Positions 11,453 through 22,785 are shown, counted from the stretch's first letter. The stretch is 43,463 nucleotides of DNA from Methylocystaceae bacterium (GCA_009921565.1 RFXM01000004.1:1-43463), one strand, 5' to 3'. Program-made: numbers and translations. The notes: generated by a model not told the origin, from the sequence alone.

Positions 11453-12221
11453 GGCGCGTGTTATCCCCTGTCTTGATGTCAAGGAAGGCCGTGTCGTTAA
11501 AGGCGTCAATTTCGTTGATCTTCGCGATGCGGGGGATCCAGTTGAATGCGCAATGGCCTATGACTCTGCGGGAGCCGATGAACTATGTTTTCTTGACATT
11601 ACTGCAAGCCATGAAAATCGCGGTATCCTACTGGATGTTGTAAGTCGAACCGCAGAGGCGTGCTTTATGCCGCTTACGGTTGGTGGAGGTATTCGCACGC
11701 TTGAAGATATTCGGCGGCTTTTGCTTGCAGGCGCCGATAAAGCGTCAATTAATTCTGCAGCTGTTTCAAATCCAGATTTTGTGCGCGAAGCCGCAGAGAA
11801 GTTTGGCTCGCAATGTATCGTTGTGGCGATTGACGCGAAATGCGTTCAGCCTGGCGTATGGGAGATTTTTACACATGGCGGGCGACGATCAACTGGAATA
11901 AACGCTGTTGATTTCGCCAAAAAAGTTACAAGTCTGGGTGCAGGCGAAATCTTATTAACCTCAATGGATCGTGATGGAACTAAAAGTGGATTTGATCTTG
12001 AGCTTACCCGCAGCGTTGCGGATGCCGTCGCCGTGCCAGTGATTGCTTCGGGAGGCGTTGGGAATCTCGAGCATTTAGTAGCGGGGGTAAATGAGGGACG
12101 CGCCACAGCTGTGCTTGCTGCGTCAATTTTTCATTTCGGAGAATATTCCATACCACAAGCAAAAAGATATATGGCGGCCGCTGGCGTGCCAATACGCATG
12201 GATGGACTGGAGGCGCAATGA
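11445..12221 (+). CDS. hisF: Imidazole glycerol phosphate synthase cyclase subunit
   Basis: [34 protein letters not shown]. Confidence 0.97.
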   Translation: MLKARVIPCLDVKEGRVVKGVNFVDLRDAGDPVECAMAYDSAGADELCFLDITASHENRGILLDVVSRTAEACFMPLTVGGGIRTLEDIRRLLLAGADKASINSAAVSNPDFVREAAEKFGSQCIVVAIDAKCVQPGVWEIFTHGGRRSTGINAVDFAKKVTSLGAGEILLTSMDRDGTKSGFDLELTRSVADAVAVPVIASGGVGNLEHLVAGVNEGRATAVLAASIFHFGEYSIPQAKRYMAAAGVPIRMDGLEAQ

Positions 12222-12541
12222 GCTTTTCTCTTAATAGTCTTGCGGAATTGATTAAATCTCGCCGCAATGATCATGCGTCAAAATCATACACCAAAAGTTT
12301 GTTTGACGCAGGCGTTTCACAAATTGCTAAAAAATTTGGCGAGGAGTCGGTAGAAGCAGTCATTGCTGCAATTGAGGGAGATAAAAAAGCGCTGACAGCT
12401 GAAACAGCTGATGTTCTTTATCATTTGCTTGTTCTTCTCGAAGCCAGAGATCTGCCGCTTGTCGACGTGTTAAGCGAATTAGAGCGTCGAACTAATCAGT
12501 CTGGTCTAACAGAAAAGGCTTCGCGTGGAGTTTCACAGTGA
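12218..12541 (+). CDS. hisE: Phosphoribosyl-ATP pyrophosphatase
   Basis: [29 protein letters not shown]...[33 protein letters not shown]. Confidence 0.95.
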   Translation: MSFSLNSLAELIKSRRNDHASKSYTKSLFDAGVSQIAKKFGEESVEAVIAAIEGDKKALTAETADVLYHLLVLLEARDLPLVDVLSELERRTNQSGLTEKASRGVSQ

Positions 12542-13500
12542 CGCTGGCCCCGTCCTTTGATTCTGGCGTTGTACTCTCGCCTTATAGACGCTTCACGCGC
12601 GCTGATTGGGCGCAATTAAGAGCTGATACGCCTTTAACATTAACTATCGATGACTTATCGCGCGTAAAATCGCTGGGTGATCCAATTTCACTTGAGGAAG
12701 TGATCGAGATTTATCTTCCACTATCGCGCTTGCTTGCGCTCTATGTCGCTGCCACTCAAGGACTTTTCAAGGCGACACAGCGTTTCTTGGGTGCGGAAGA
12801 TGGTAAGGTGCCTTATATTATTGGCGTTGCTGGTTCTGTCGCGGCAGGCAAGTCGACGACGGCGCGTGTTTTACGGGCGCTTCTTTCTCGTTGGCCAAAC
12901 ACCCCGAAAGTAGAATTGATAACAACAGATGGATTTTTGTTGCCTAACTCTATTCTTGAGCGTGAGGGGCTCATGGAAAAGAAGGGTTTTCCAGAAAGCT
13001 ATGACAATAAAGCTTTGTTGCGGTTTCTGTCAGACGTAAAGGCTGGGCAACGTCAGGTGACTGCGCCGGTCTATTCCCATCTTGCATATGATGTTGTTGA
13101 AGGCGAAGGAATTTGTATTGATCGCCCTGATATTTTGATCGTTGAAGGGGTGAATGTGTTAGCCGCAAGAGCCTCGCGACATCCCCGCGATATTCCATTC
13201 GTTTCGGATTTTTTTGACTTTTCAGTTTATCTTGATGCGCCAGAAAATGTTTTAGAACAATGGTATATTGATCGTTTTTTAAATTTGCGCGAAACGGCCT
13301 TTCGTGACCCTCGTTCTTATTTTCGTAAATATGCAGAGCTTAACGACTCGGAGGCGATCGCAATTGCAAAAAATATTTGGACGACGATTAATCTTGAGAA
13401 TTTGCGTCATAACATCGCCAGCACGCGTTCGCGAGCTAGTCTGATTTTAACAAAAAGCGCAGATCATCATATTGAAGCTGTGGCCTTGAGGAAGTTATGA
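12538..13500 (+). CDS. coaA: Pantothenate kinase (type I)
   Basis: [25 protein letters not shown]-loop, [28 protein letters not shown]. Confidence 0.96.
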   Translation: MTLAPSFDSGVVLSPYRRFTRADWAQLRADTPLTLTIDDLSRVKSLGDPISLEEVIEIYLPLSRLLALYVAATQGLFKATQRFLGAEDGKVPYIIGVAGSVAAGKSTTARVLRALLSRWPNTPKVELITTDGFLLPNSILEREGLMEKKGFPESYDNKALLRFLSDVKAGQRQVTAPVYSHLAYDVVEGEGICIDRPDILIVEGVNVLAARASRHPRDIPFVSDFFDFSVYLDAPENVLEQWYIDRFLNLRETAFRDPRSYFRKYAELNDSEAIAIAKNIWTTINLENLRHNIASTRSRASLILTKSADHHIEAVALRKL

Positions 13501-13502
13501 TT

Positions 13503-13535
13503 GATCTCCGCGCGATGTATGATCGCGCGGAGATC
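13503..13535. terminator. Perfect 14-bp hairpin between convergent coaA and clpB
   Basis: GATCTCCGCGCGAT-GTATG-ATCGCGCGGAGATC; only a short T run (TTT) on the plus side. Confidence 0.5.
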
Positions 13536-13548
13536 TTTGGTAGTCTGC

Positions 13549-16182
13549 TCAAGCATTCCCTGCAGCTTTCAGAAACAGCGGCGTATCTCGGTCAGTTCGG
13601 CGTGTGGGTTTACCATCGATTAAGATACCTTGCGCATCAGCTGATACGCTGACGCTTGCTCCATCAATGATTTCGCCAGCTAGCAGGCGTTCAGCGAGCG
13701 CGTCTTGAAGTTCTTTCTGCATAACTCTTTTAAGCGGTCTTGCGCCATAGGCCGGGTCATAACCCTTATTTGCCAGCCAGTCCCGCGCGCTGTTGTCTGG
13801 TTTAAGAGCAATCTTTCGATCCTCAAGTAGTTTAGCCAGTCGTAGGAATTGAATATCGACGATTGCGCTCATATCCATGCGTCTCAAGCGATGAAACAAG
13901 ATGATTTCATCAATGCGGTTTAGGAATTCCGGTCTAAAATGACCGCGTACCACATTCATAACTTCTGAATGCACAGCGCTTGAATCCTCTCCTTCCTGCT
14001 GCATAACCAATAAATCAGCGCCCAGGTTGGATGTCATAATGATGAGTGTATTTTTAAAATCGATTGTCCGTCCTTGTCCATCCGTCAGTCGTCCGTCATC
14101 CAGAACCTGTAGCAGTATATTGAAGACATCAGGATGCGCTTTTTCAATTTCGTCGAAGAGGACAACCTGATAGGGCCGTCGACGGACCGCTTCAGTCAGC
14201 GCGCCTCCCTCTTCATATCCTACATAACCTGGCGGCGCCCCGATTAAGCGCGCAACAGAATGTTTTTCCATGTATTCTGACATATCCAGTCGTACCATGG
14301 CGGTTTCATCATCGAATAAGAAACTTGCCAGAGCCTTTGTGAGCTCAGTTTTACCCACGCCTGTGGGGCCAAGGAAAATAAAGCTGCCGATTGGACGGTT
14401 GGGGTCTTGTAATCCGGCGCGCGCGCGGCGCACAGCCGTTGCGACAGCCGTTACTGCTTCGCGTTGTCCAATTACTCGCTTGGCAAGCACATCTTCCATA
14501 TGCAGAAGCTTTTCGCGTTCGCCCTCTAGCATTTTATCAACGGGCACCCCAGTCCAACGTGAAATTACTTGAGCGATATGATCGGCCGTGACCGCTTCGT
14601 CGACGAGTCCGCCCGCTTTGTCTTCTGTTTGAGCAAGTTTTCTTTCTAGCTCGGGTATTAAGCTATAAGTCAGTTCACCGGCACGCTGATATTCCCCACG
14701 ACGCTGGGCTTGCGCTAATTCGTTGCGAAAAGATTCAAGTTGCTCTTTAACTTTCTGTGCGCTGCCAAGCTTATCTTTTTCTGCGCGCCACTGAGTTGTA
14801 AGCGCTGATGACTTCTCCTCTAACTCCGAGAGTTCAGATTCGATTTTCTGAAGCCGATCTTTTGAGGCTGGATCAGATTCTTTCTTTAAAGCTTCTTGCT
14901 CAATCTTAAGCTGGATGATGCGGCGATCATATTCATCTAGTTCTTCTGGTTTTGAGTCGATTTGCATGCGCAAACGCGATGAGGCCTCGTCAACCAAATC
15001 AATGGCTTTATCGGGTAAAAATCGATCTGCAATATATCGATTGGATAAAGTCGCGGCGGCGACAATCGCAGAGTCGGAAATCCGAACGCCGTGATGCAAT
15101 TCATATTTTTCTTTGAGGCCGCGTAAAATAGAAATCGTATCTTCGACAGTTGGTTCATCTACAAACACTGGCTGGAATCGACGCGCAAGCGCGGCGTCTT
15201 TTTCAACGTGCTTACGATATTCATCTAGCGTGGTTGCGCCAACGCAGTGCAATTCTCCCCGGGCTAGGGCTGGTTTCAGCAAATTTGACGCATCCATAGC
15301 GCCATCGCTTTTGCCTGCGCCGACAAGGGTGTGCATTTCATCAATGAATAGAATGATGTCACCCTCAGCGCTAGTTACTTCGCTTAAAACCGCTTTGAGT
15401 CGTTCCTCAAACTCGCCTCGATATTTTGCGCCGGCAATTAAAGCGCCCATGTCCAGCGAGAGGAGCTTTTTATTTTCCAGAGATTCCGGAACGTCTCCAT
15501 TCACAATGCGCAAAGCAAGGCCTTCGACAATGGCTGTCTTGCCAACGCCGGGCTCTCCAATCAAAACAGGGTTATTTTTAGTTCTACGGGAGAGCACTTG
15601 GATAGTGCGGCGGATTTCCTCGTCTCGACCAATTACTGGATCGAGCTTTCCATCGCGCGCCGCTTCGGTCAGATCGCGCGCATATTTGCGTAAGGCATCA
15701 TAGGCGTTTTCCGCAGACGCAGAGTCTGCCGTGCGTCCCTTGCGTAAATCTTCAATAGCTCCATTGAGAGACTGAGGCGTCACACCAGACTCAGTCAGTA
15801 TGCGCGCCGCCTCACAGTCGCGCTCCATAGCAAGCGCCAGAAGCAATCGCTCGACGGTGACATAGGAGTCACCAGCTTTTTGAGCAATCTTCTCAGCAGT
15901 ATCGAATATCCGCGCAAGGGTTGGGGAGAGGTATACCTGTCCGGCGCCTGAGCCGCCAACCTTAGGCTGCTTGGCCAAAAAAGCTTCAGTCCTACGTAGC
16001 GCTTCACGCGACTGGCCACCTGCGCGATCGATAAGTCCTGCAGAGAGACCTTGCTCGTCGTCCAAAAGAACTTTTAGTAAATGCTCCGGTGTAAACTGAG
16101 GATTACCCTCTCGCATCGCCAAAGATTGAGCGGATTGCACAAAGCCGCGAGCGCGTTCTGTATATTTCTCAAAATTCATCAT
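13549..16182 (-). CDS. clpB: ATP-dependent disaggregase ClpB
   Basis: Clp_N repeat, two AAA+ modules ([30 protein letters not shown]), coiled-coil middle domain. Confidence 0.98.
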   Translation of the reverse strand: MMNFEKYTERARGFVQSAQSLAMREGNPQFTPEHLLKVLLDDEQGLSAGLIDRAGGQSREALRRTEAFLAKQPKVGGSGAGQVYLSPTLARIFDTAEKIAQKAGDSYVTVERLLLALAMERDCEAARILTESGVTPQSLNGAIEDLRKGRTADSASAENAYDALRKYARDLTEAARDGKLDPVIGRDEEIRRTIQVLSRRTKNNPVLIGEPGVGKTAIVEGLALRIVNGDVPESLENKKLLSLDMGALIAGAKYRGEFEERLKAVLSEVTSAEGDIILFIDEMHTLVGAGKSDGAMDASNLLKPALARGELHCVGATTLDEYRKHVEKDAALARRFQPVFVDEPTVEDTISILRGLKEKYELHHGVRISDSAIVAAATLSNRYIADRFLPDKAIDLVDEASSRLRMQIDSKPEELDEYDRRIIQLKIEQEALKKESDPASKDRLQKIESELSELEEKSSALTTQWRAEKDKLGSAQKVKEQLESFRNELAQAQRRGEYQRAGELTYSLIPELERKLAQTEDKAGGLVDEAVTADHIAQVISRWTGVPVDKMLEGEREKLLHMEDVLAKRVIGQREAVTAVATAVRRARAGLQDPNRPIGSFIFLGPTGVGKTELTKALASFLFDDETAMVRLDMSEYMEKHSVARLIGAPPGYVGYEEGGALTEAVRRRPYQVVLFDEIEKAHPDVFNILLQVLDDGRLTDGQGRTIDFKNTLIIMTSNLGADLLVMQQEGEDSSAVHSEVMNVVRGHFRPEFLNRIDEIILFHRLRRMDMSAIVDIQFLRLAKLLEDRKIALKPDNSARDWLANKGYDPAYGARPLKRVMQKELQDALAERLLAGEIIDGASVSVSADAQGILIDGKPTRRTDRDTPLFLKAAGNA

Positions 16183-16382
16183 TCACCCCTTACGACCAAA
16201 AAGCCGCCCCATGCAGCAGCGAGCTTGATGTCAAAACCCGCAGATCCCTGTTGGCGATCTGCTTCACAGATATGGGAAAAGCCTGCTGAGTTTAAAAGAG
16301 GAGAATTTTATGATCGCGCCACTTTTCGTTTTACAAGCGCTGGGCTTAATGTCGCAGTTTGGCTAATGCGGGAGGCCTTACG

Positions 16383-17138
16383 ATGTATCTCCATTCTCTA
16401 TACCGATACCCGGTTAAGGGTCTTTCCCCAGAACCTCTGACGGCGGCTGAGTTGATAGTGTCGGGCTATTTCCCGGGAGATAGGCTTTTCGCGCTAGAAA
16501 ATGGTCCTTCAGGTTTTGATCCTCAGGCCCCTCAGCATCAGCCAAAGATCAAATTCTTGATGCTAATGAAAAATGACGCTTTAGCGAAGCTCAAGTCCCG
16601 CTATGACGACAGGACAGGCGTTTTGACGATTGAACATGACGGACGGGTTGGCGTTCAAGCATGTTTATTTGAGCGAAGCGGTCGCGAGAGGGTTGAGGCA
16701 TACTTATCAGACTATACTCAAAAGGATCTGCGTGGGGCTATACGGCTGCTCACCGCTCCTGAAGGCTTTCGGTTCACGGATTCAAAATCTGGTTTTATAT
16801 CTTTGGTCAATCTTTCGAGCGTGAAGTCGCTTGCTCAGGCGCTTGAAGCCTATGTCGATCCACTCAGGTTTAGGGCGAATATTTATATCGATAAGGCTGC
16901 GCCTTGGTCAGAAATGGACTGGCTGGGACGTCAGATGCGTTTGGGCGAGGCGCGGTTAGAAATATTGAAAATGACCGATCGCTGCGCTGCGACTGGCGTC
17001 GAGCCTGGAACCGGTATTAGAGATATGGATATTGTTCAAGCACTGTATAAAAACTTTGGACATAATGACTGCGGCGTTTATGCGCGCGTTATTTCTGGGG
17101 GGCGTGTCGCGCTTGGCGACACGCTAGAGTTCCTGTGA
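16383..17138 (+). CDS. MOSC domain-containing protein
   Basis: MYLHSLYRYPVKGLSPEPLTAAELIVSGYFPGDRLFALENGP, DRCAATGVEPGTGIRDMDIVQALYKNFGHNDCGVYARVISGGRVALGD. Confidence 0.85.
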   Translation: MYLHSLYRYPVKGLSPEPLTAAELIVSGYFPGDRLFALENGPSGFDPQAPQHQPKIKFLMLMKNDALAKLKSRYDDRTGVLTIEHDGRVGVQACLFERSGRERVEAYLSDYTQKDLRGAIRLLTAPEGFRFTDSKSGFISLVNLSSVKSLAQALEAYVDPLRFRANIYIDKAAPWSEMDWLGRQMRLGEARLEILKMTDRCAATGVEPGTGIRDMDIVQALYKNFGHNDCGVYARVISGGRVALGDTLEFL

Positions 17139-17140
17139 AC

Positions 17141-18085
17141 TTAAATAAGATCGGGTTCAACAGGTGGATTGCCCACGTCAACAGTCTCGTCTCCGCGTGG
17201 CTCAGAATTGAGTTCCTCACCCACCCGTGGTCGGCGACGGCGACGCGAACTTAAATGATAGCCGACGCCCTCATGCTCCCGATTGGGATTCCGGTCCTCA
17301 TTGAAGCCAATATCTCCTTCATTTTCGCCGTTAACGCCACGGGGGATAGGTGAAGGGGCAGTAATAAAAGAGGGTAAGTTAACCGCTGGCGCTTCTGGTG
17401 GCGCCTCTGGGCGTTGATGGTAGCGCCGATTATCTCTATGGGCCTCGCGATCTGGACGCTCGTAGCCTCCTTGCTGTCCGAAGCGTTGACGCTCGCCATT
17501 GTCGCCATGTCGATTGCGACTGCGATCATTGTAGCCGCCGCGCTCTTGTCGTGGGTTTCGGTCTTGCCGAAATTCACGATCTTGACGCGGATCAGAGCGC
17601 ATTTCTGCCATTGGGCGGTCCTCAAAGGGCTGAGGCGCCTGCGCGGCAAAGTGAGGTTGAGGTTGTTGTGCGTAGGGCTGAGGCTGCTGTTGGGGTGTTT
17701 GATAAGCAGCCGGCAAGCGTTCGGAGAGTGGCGCAAAGCGATCAGGCAGACCTGAGAAATCATCATCCTCGTCGCTGATATCAACATCAGAGTCATTTTG
17801 TTGTCTTGGAAAACCTGGCGCAGCTTGTTGTTGCTGTGCAGCGGCAATTAAGCGAAAATAGTGCTCAGCGTGTTGGAGCAGGCTTTCCGCCATAATCGTG
17901 TCGCCAGAAGATTGGGCGTCACGGGCTAGCTGCAAGTATTTCTCAGCAATATGCTGCGCAGTGCCGCGGATTTTAACATCAGGTCCGTTTGACTCATAGG
18001 AGCGGGTAAGCGGATTGGGTCCACGACGTCCGCTGTTGCGGCTACGCATTCTCTTATTGTTATTATTATTTTGGCCTGGTCTCAT
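17141..18085 (-). CDS. DUF4167 domain-containing protein with low-complexity Q/P/R-rich tail
   Basis: MRPGQNNNNNKRMRSRNSGRRGPNPLTRSYESNGPDVKIRGTAQHIAEKYLQLARDAQSSGDTIMAESLLQHAEHYFRLI. Confidence 0.9.
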   Translation of the reverse strand: MRPGQNNNNNKRMRSRNSGRRGPNPLTRSYESNGPDVKIRGTAQHIAEKYLQLARDAQSSGDTIMAESLLQHAEHYFRLIAAAQQQQAAPGFPRQQNDSDVDISDEDDDFSGLPDRFAPLSERLPAAYQTPQQQPQPYAQQPQPHFAAQAPQPFEDRPMAEMRSDPRQDREFRQDRNPRQERGGYNDRSRNRHGDNGERQRFGQQGGYERPDREAHRDNRRYHQRPEAPPEAPAVNLPSFITAPSPIPRGVNGENEGDIGFNEDRNPNREHEGVGYHLSSRRRRRPRVGEELNSEPRGDETVDVGNPPVEPDLI

Positions 18086-18623
18086 TAAATACCCCAATAC
18101 ACTCTGCGCAAATTGCGCTGCCCTTATGAATTTTTGCGCAACGGTTATTTCGACGACCCTTGCGTGATGCGAAGCGACCGAACGCGCCTATCGCGCGTAT
18201 AACTGATACAAGTGGCGCCATGCTGTCGCGCGCAGAACTAACGGGCGCGCTTCTTATGGCGCTACGCTAAACTCGTGAAGACGCCACCACTTTAGGCGCG
18301 CACGACTACAAAAAACGCAGCTTACTTTCTTACCCCGCGTGTTTTATTGACCTGGCGCGCGGCTGGCGTTTTGCCTTGGTCGAAACCACGGTGACAATCT
18401 CGTCATTCACGTCGACGCACCTGCGCCAGTCGTTGGTTTCCGCTAAAGCGGTGAGGCCCGCGTCACAGGAAAGCCTCATCCCGATGTTGACGAAAAGCGA
18501 GAAGTTGAGGTGAGTATAGTCTCTATCCGTCTCTGCGCCAAGAGGCCTAAAAGATCTAAAAATCCCATGAGATCTGAGGGTGCTTGGAAGGGTGGTCTCC
18601 ACCAAAGTAGTTGATAAAAACCG

Positions 18624-19514
18624 CTAAATCGCAAGTTGGTCCCTTTTCGGCGCTCTTGCGGCAAGGGCGCGCTCATGGCCGCCGAGGTCCCGGGCGATTT
18701 TTTCAACCTCCAGGTTCATCCCTTCCAGCATGTGTCTAACATCAGCGGCTTGGCCATAGCCAAGCTCAAAAATAACCAAGCCACGCGATTTTAACATTCT
18801 GGGTAAGTCCTGGATGATCGCGCGATAGCAGTCTAGTCCATCCTCTCCTCCATCAAGGGCCAATAGGGGATCATAGAGCCGAACAGAGGGTGGTAGGGTG
18901 TTGAGTTCAGTCGAGGCGATGTAGGGCGGATTGCAAATAATTAGATCAAATTGCCCCTCTATTGCTTCATACCAACGAGCCTGCAGCACAAAGGCCCGGT
19001 TATTAAAACCGCATCGGGTGAGATTGGCTTTGCTGGCTTGGCAGGCGTGAGGCGAGAGATCAACAACAATGGCTTCAGCCCTTGGCAATTCGCTTAATAA
19101 AGCGCAGGCGATGGCGCCAGAGCCAGCGCCGAGTTCCAGGATTTTAAGTGGCGCATTGGCTGTATTTTCAACAAGCGTTAAGGCGGTCTCAACAAGAGTT
19201 TCCGTGTCAGGTCTTGGGTCCAGCACATTAGGCGTAACCAACACGTCAACTGTCCAAAATCCTCTTGATCCAAGAATTCTAGAAACGGGCTCATGAGCCT
19301 CTCGACGCATTAAATATTGATCGAGTAGCAGGGACTGTTCAGGGGTTAACGCAGACTCAGGCTGCGTGGCTAATTCTAAACGAGTTAAGCCAGTTGCTGC
19401 GCGAAGCAGGAGGCGTGCATCTTCATCCGCTGTGTCCACGTCAGCATCAAGTAGACGTTGCCTAGCGGCAGCTACCGCTTGATGCCGAGAAAGAGTTTTT
19501 GCTGGTGGAGCCAC
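18624..19514 (-). CDS. prmC: Peptide chain release factor N5-glutamine methyltransferase
   Basis: ILELGAGSGAIACALLSELP, FDLIICNPPYIAS (NPPY motif). Confidence 0.94.
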   Translation of the reverse strand: MAPPAKTLSRHQAVAAARQRLLDADVDTADEDARLLLRAATGLTRLELATQPESALTPEQSLLLDQYLMRREAHEPVSRILGSRGFWTVDVLVTPNVLDPRPDTETLVETALTLVENTANAPLKILELGAGSGAIACALLSELPRAEAIVVDLSPHACQASKANLTRCGFNNRAFVLQARWYEAIEGQFDLIICNPPYIASTELNTLPPSVRLYDPLLALDGGEDGLDCYRAIIQDLPRMLKSRGLVIFELGYGQAADVRHMLEGMNLEVEKIARDLGGHERALAARAPKRDQLAI

Positions 19515-19519
19515 GAATT

Positions 19520-21463
19520 TTAAGACTCTTGGGCCATGAGCTTGGCTAATCTTTTGGTGAAGACTGCTGGATCTTGGGGTAGCTCGCCATCTGCGATGCG
19601 CGCCAGATCAACTAAAAGATGCATCCTGTCTTGTGCGGCGCCCTGACCTTTTTCCCGCAGGAGAGATCCCAATGTCTGAATTGCGGCATGCTTTGGATTA
19701 ATTTCAAGAACGGGCTTGCGGATTAAGTCTGCTTGGCCATGTTCGGACAGGATCTTGGCCAATTGCCTATCTAATCCTTGATCTGAAGCGATGAGGCAGG
19801 CGGCGCTCTCTGTGAGGCGTGTAGAGACGCGCACGTCTTCAATATACTCAGCAAGCGTTTCTTTAAGTGCTTTGACTAACGCATCAACATCAGGGGGGGG
19901 CGTGGGCTCAGTTTCTGTCTTTTCGATTAACGGGATAGCGTCAATGTCTGAAAGTCCCTGTGTGACTGATTTAAAGGGTTTGCCCTCAAAACCCAGCGCG
20001 CTTGTCACCCAAAACGCGTCGACCGAGTCATCTAGTAGGAGCACTTCAATTCCTCGCGCGCGATAACCTTCAATCTGAGGGCTTGCTGTTAAGCGTTTAG
20101 CGTCTTCGCCTGTAATATAATATATTGCCGTTTGGTTTTCTTTTAGATCCGCTATGTAGTCTTTCAGGTTGCGTGTTTTTCTATCGCTTTTTGTTGATGC
20201 AAAACGCGCCAAACCAAAAAGCGCATCGCGTCGAGAAGGGTCTTCATGAAGGCCTTCTTTGATCACAGCGCCAAAATTTTCCCAAATAGATGAAAATTTT
20301 TCAGCGTCAGTTTCGCAAATTTTTGTGAGTTCTTGAAGTAATTTGGAGGTGATTGCTTTGCCTATGGCGATAAGCTCTGGACTTTTTTGCGCTACTTCAC
20401 GTGAGACATTCAGCGGCAAATCAGAGCTGTCCACGACTAGGCGTACAAATCGTAACCAGGCTGGTAAGAGATCTGTAACCTGAGAGATTAGCACACGGCG
20501 TACATAAAGTTTTGTCTTACTCTTACGAGCTGGATCAAAGAGGTCTAACGGTCTGGAGCCTGGAATGAAGGCGAGAACGGTATATTCAGTTCGCCCTTCT
20601 GCGCGCCAGTGCGCCGTCAATGCCGGCTCGTCAAATTGGCCAGAGAGCTGCCGGTAGAAATCAGTATATTCCTCTTGAGTAATTTCAGATTTTGGTTTCG
20701 TCCATAATGCGGCGCCATCCGCGATGCGTTTGTTCTCTTCGCCAGGGGCTGAGAGAAGATCAATTGGCGTAGATACAGCTCCTGAATGTTCTGTGATGAT
20801 TTTTTCAATTCGCCAGGGTTCCAGAAATTCTTCACTATCCTTCTTAAGGTGTAACGTGACTATTGTGCCGTAGTCAGGCGCGTCGGATAGCAAGAGTGGA
20901 GCAATCGAATAGCGTCCTTTTCCTTGCGAGCTCCAGATCCAAGCTTGTTCTTCTCCTGCCCGACGCGTTGCGACATCAACCTTATCTGCAACCATAAAGG
21001 CGGAGTAAAATCCAACTCCAAAGCGTCCGATTAGGCCGCTCTCATTTTCAGATTTTTCTTTGTTGAGTTTCTCCAGGAAGGCGCGAGTTCCCGAATTTGC
21101 GATCGCGCCAAGGGCGCTTATCAAATCATTGCGTGACATACCGATGCCATTGTCGGCAATAGTTATTGTTCGCTTATCCTGATCAAGGCTTATCTTGATT
21201 AAAGGCGCGTTGGCCACTGCTGCGAGCTTGGCGTCTGATAGAGATTCATAACGAAGTTTTTCGCAGGCGTCAGCGGCGTTAGAAATGAGTTCTCTTAGGA
21301 AGACATCTTTTTCCGAGTAAACGGAATGTGTCATTAATTCTAATAATTGTTCGACATTTGCCTCGAAACCAAAATCAGCCGCTTGGGCGAAGTCGTTTTT
21401 ATCAGCGGTAGCGGACTCAGTCTCTTTCGTCATCGTGTCTCCCAGTTTTTTTGGCTTATCCAA
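19520..21463 (-). CDS. htpG: Molecular chaperone HtpG (Hsp90)
   Basis: ADFGFEANVEQLLELMTHSVYSEKDVFLRELISNAADACEKLR, ADNGIGMSRNDL, IGRFGVGFYSAFMVAD; start may be 21433. Confidence 0.98.
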   Translation of the reverse strand: MDKPKKLGDTMTKETESATADKNDFAQAADFGFEANVEQLLELMTHSVYSEKDVFLRELISNAADACEKLRYESLSDAKLAAVANAPLIKISLDQDKRTITIADNGIGMSRNDLISALGAIANSGTRAFLEKLNKEKSENESGLIGRFGVGFYSAFMVADKVDVATRRAGEEQAWIWSSQGKGRYSIAPLLLSDAPDYGTIVTLHLKKDSEEFLEPWRIEKIITEHSGAVSTPIDLLSAPGEENKRIADGAALWTKPKSEITQEEYTDFYRQLSGQFDEPALTAHWRAEGRTEYTVLAFIPGSRPLDLFDPARKSKTKLYVRRVLISQVTDLLPAWLRFVRLVVDSSDLPLNVSREVAQKSPELIAIGKAITSKLLQELTKICETDAEKFSSIWENFGAVIKEGLHEDPSRRDALFGLARFASTKSDRKTRNLKDYIADLKENQTAIYYITGEDAKRLTASPQIEGYRARGIEVLLLDDSVDAFWVTSALGFEGKPFKSVTQGLSDIDAIPLIEKTETEPTPPPDVDALVKALKETLAEYIEDVRVSTRLTESAACLIASDQGLDRQLAKILSEHGQADLIRKPVLEINPKHAAIQTLGSLLREKGQGAAQDRMHLLVDLARIADGELPQDPAVFTKRLAKLMAQES

Positions 21464-21604
21464 TGCGGCTTTCCCCGGGTTAAGCCCTAGATGTGGCTGT
21501 TGCCGTGTAATTTACAATATAGCCGTAAGGAAGAGTTTTTTCTAACAGCGCTTGCATGCGGCGGACTCAGACGTCAAACTAGTGACGCTAAGGGGATAGA
21601 CCGT

Positions 21605-21975
21605 ATGCCAGAGAGAAAATCAGATGCGCAGCCCTCTCATGCGCCTAAGTTGCAGCTTGTGAACTGCGGGGCAGAGAGACCATTTGAGTCGGCCTTTGGG
21701 GCGTCACATTACAAACACACGGTAACCCAAGTGACATTTGAGCGCGCCGAGTTAAATTTACTATTAAATCTATGCCGCGCAAGGCAATTTTTTCAGTCTT
21801 TCGACGCGCAAGCGAAATTCCAATATACAGGGTCGAAAAAATTCCAGAGCTCGTTCGCCGCCAGGGTCTATACGTTGTTTTGAATGCTGGGGGACAGATT
21901 CTGCGTCGCGGTCATCAACTTGATCGTGTGCTGCGCGTGCTGGAAACCAAGTTTAAAGTGATCGGGGTAGAATAA
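21605..21975 (+). pseudogene. DUF2794-family gene disrupted by an internal deletion/frameshift
   Basis: Upstream frame (21605..) carries VTQVTFERAELNLLLNL; downstream part continues in another frame (21772..21975) as KAIFSVFRRASEIPIYRVEKIPELVRRQGLYVVLNAGGQILRRGHQLDRVLRVLE; the segment normally joining these is absent. Confidence 0.65.
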
Positions 21976-21976
21976 A

Positions 21977-22001
21977 AAAAGCCCCGCGATGCGGGGCTTT
22001 T
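21977..22001. terminator. Bidirectional intrinsic terminator
   Basis: AAAAGCCCCGC-GAT-GCGGGGCTTTT between convergent genes. Confidence 0.92.
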
Positions 22002-22017
22002 ACTGATTAGTCGAGCC

Positions 22018-22785
22018 CTAGTCGTTTCTATCGCCAAACAAAAAGAGTAGCGACTGAAACATATTTATGAAATCGAGATAAAGCGTTAGAGCTCCAAAGA
22101 CGCTCTTTTTTTGCGCAATCTCATACCCATCGCTTTCAAAATACATCTCGCGGATCATCTGCGTATCCCATGCAGTGAGCCCAGCAAAGATCAAAACAGA
22201 GAGTATGGATAGAGCGAATTGTAAACCTGTAGATTGAAGAAAGAGATTAACCAGGCCAGCGATGATCAGGCCCCACACACCCATGACAAGGAAGGAGCCG
22301 AAAGCTGAAAGATCTCGTCCAGTTGTGTAACCGTAGAGGCTCAAGCCTCCAAAAGCAGCGGCAGTGATAAAAAATACGCGGGCAACTGATACGCCAGTAA
22401 AGATCAGCAAGACAGATGATAATGAAAGGCCCATCACCGCAGAGAAGGCAAAAAACATATTTCTCGCCGAGGCGGCAGACATATGGGGCATCCGTGAGCC
22501 CATGAGGAAAATAAAGCCCAGCGGCGAGAGCATGATTATCCAGCGCAAAGGAGAGGTGTAAATTGCTTGTCCAAATGGCGTGAGCGCCAGGGCTCCGCCG
22601 CCGACCTTTGCTACGGCCAGCATATAAACGCCAAGTGCAACAGCGCCGGTTACCGCCAAACCGATGGCCATGTAGTTGTACACGCCGAGCATGTAAGTAC
22701 GGAGACCCTGATCGATTTCCGCCGTGGTTGACCGAGCAACCCCGCGCCCATAGCTAAAGCCCGATTTGCCGTCGAATTTAGACAT
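22018..22785 (-). CDS. Bax inhibitor-1/YccA family membrane protein
   Basis: MSKFDGKSGFSYGRGVARSTTAEIDQGLRTYMLGVYNYMAIGLAVTG, multiple TM segments, ALTLYLDFINMFQSLLFLFGDRND; start preferred at 22785 over 22854. Confidence 0.93.
   Translation of the reverse strand: MSKFDGKSGFSYGRGVARSTTAEIDQGLRTYMLGVYNYMAIGLAVTGAVALGVYMLAVAKVGGGALALTPFGQAIYTSPLRWIIMLSPLGFIFLMGSRMPHMSAASARNMFFAFSAVMGLSLSSVLLIFTGVSVARVFFITAAAFGGLSLYGYTTGRDLSAFGSFLVMGVWGLIIAGLVNLFLQSTGLQFALSILSVLIFAGLTAWDTQMIREMYFESDGYEIAQKKSVFGALTLYLDFINMFQSLLFLFGDRND

Noticed and set aside
15113-15703. 196-aa plus-strand ORF
   Set aside because: Antisense to clpB, Ser/Arg-rich composition typical of shadow ORFs; clpB coding is unambiguous
17398-17778. 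Plus-strand ORFs opposite DUF4167
   Set aside because: Antisense to the low-complexity region of DUF4167, no recognisable domain
21464-21604. Possible RpoH-type heat-shock promoter upstream of htpG
   Set aside because: TTGTAA...CACATCT is too far from the consensus to support; also no clear RpoH site before clpB
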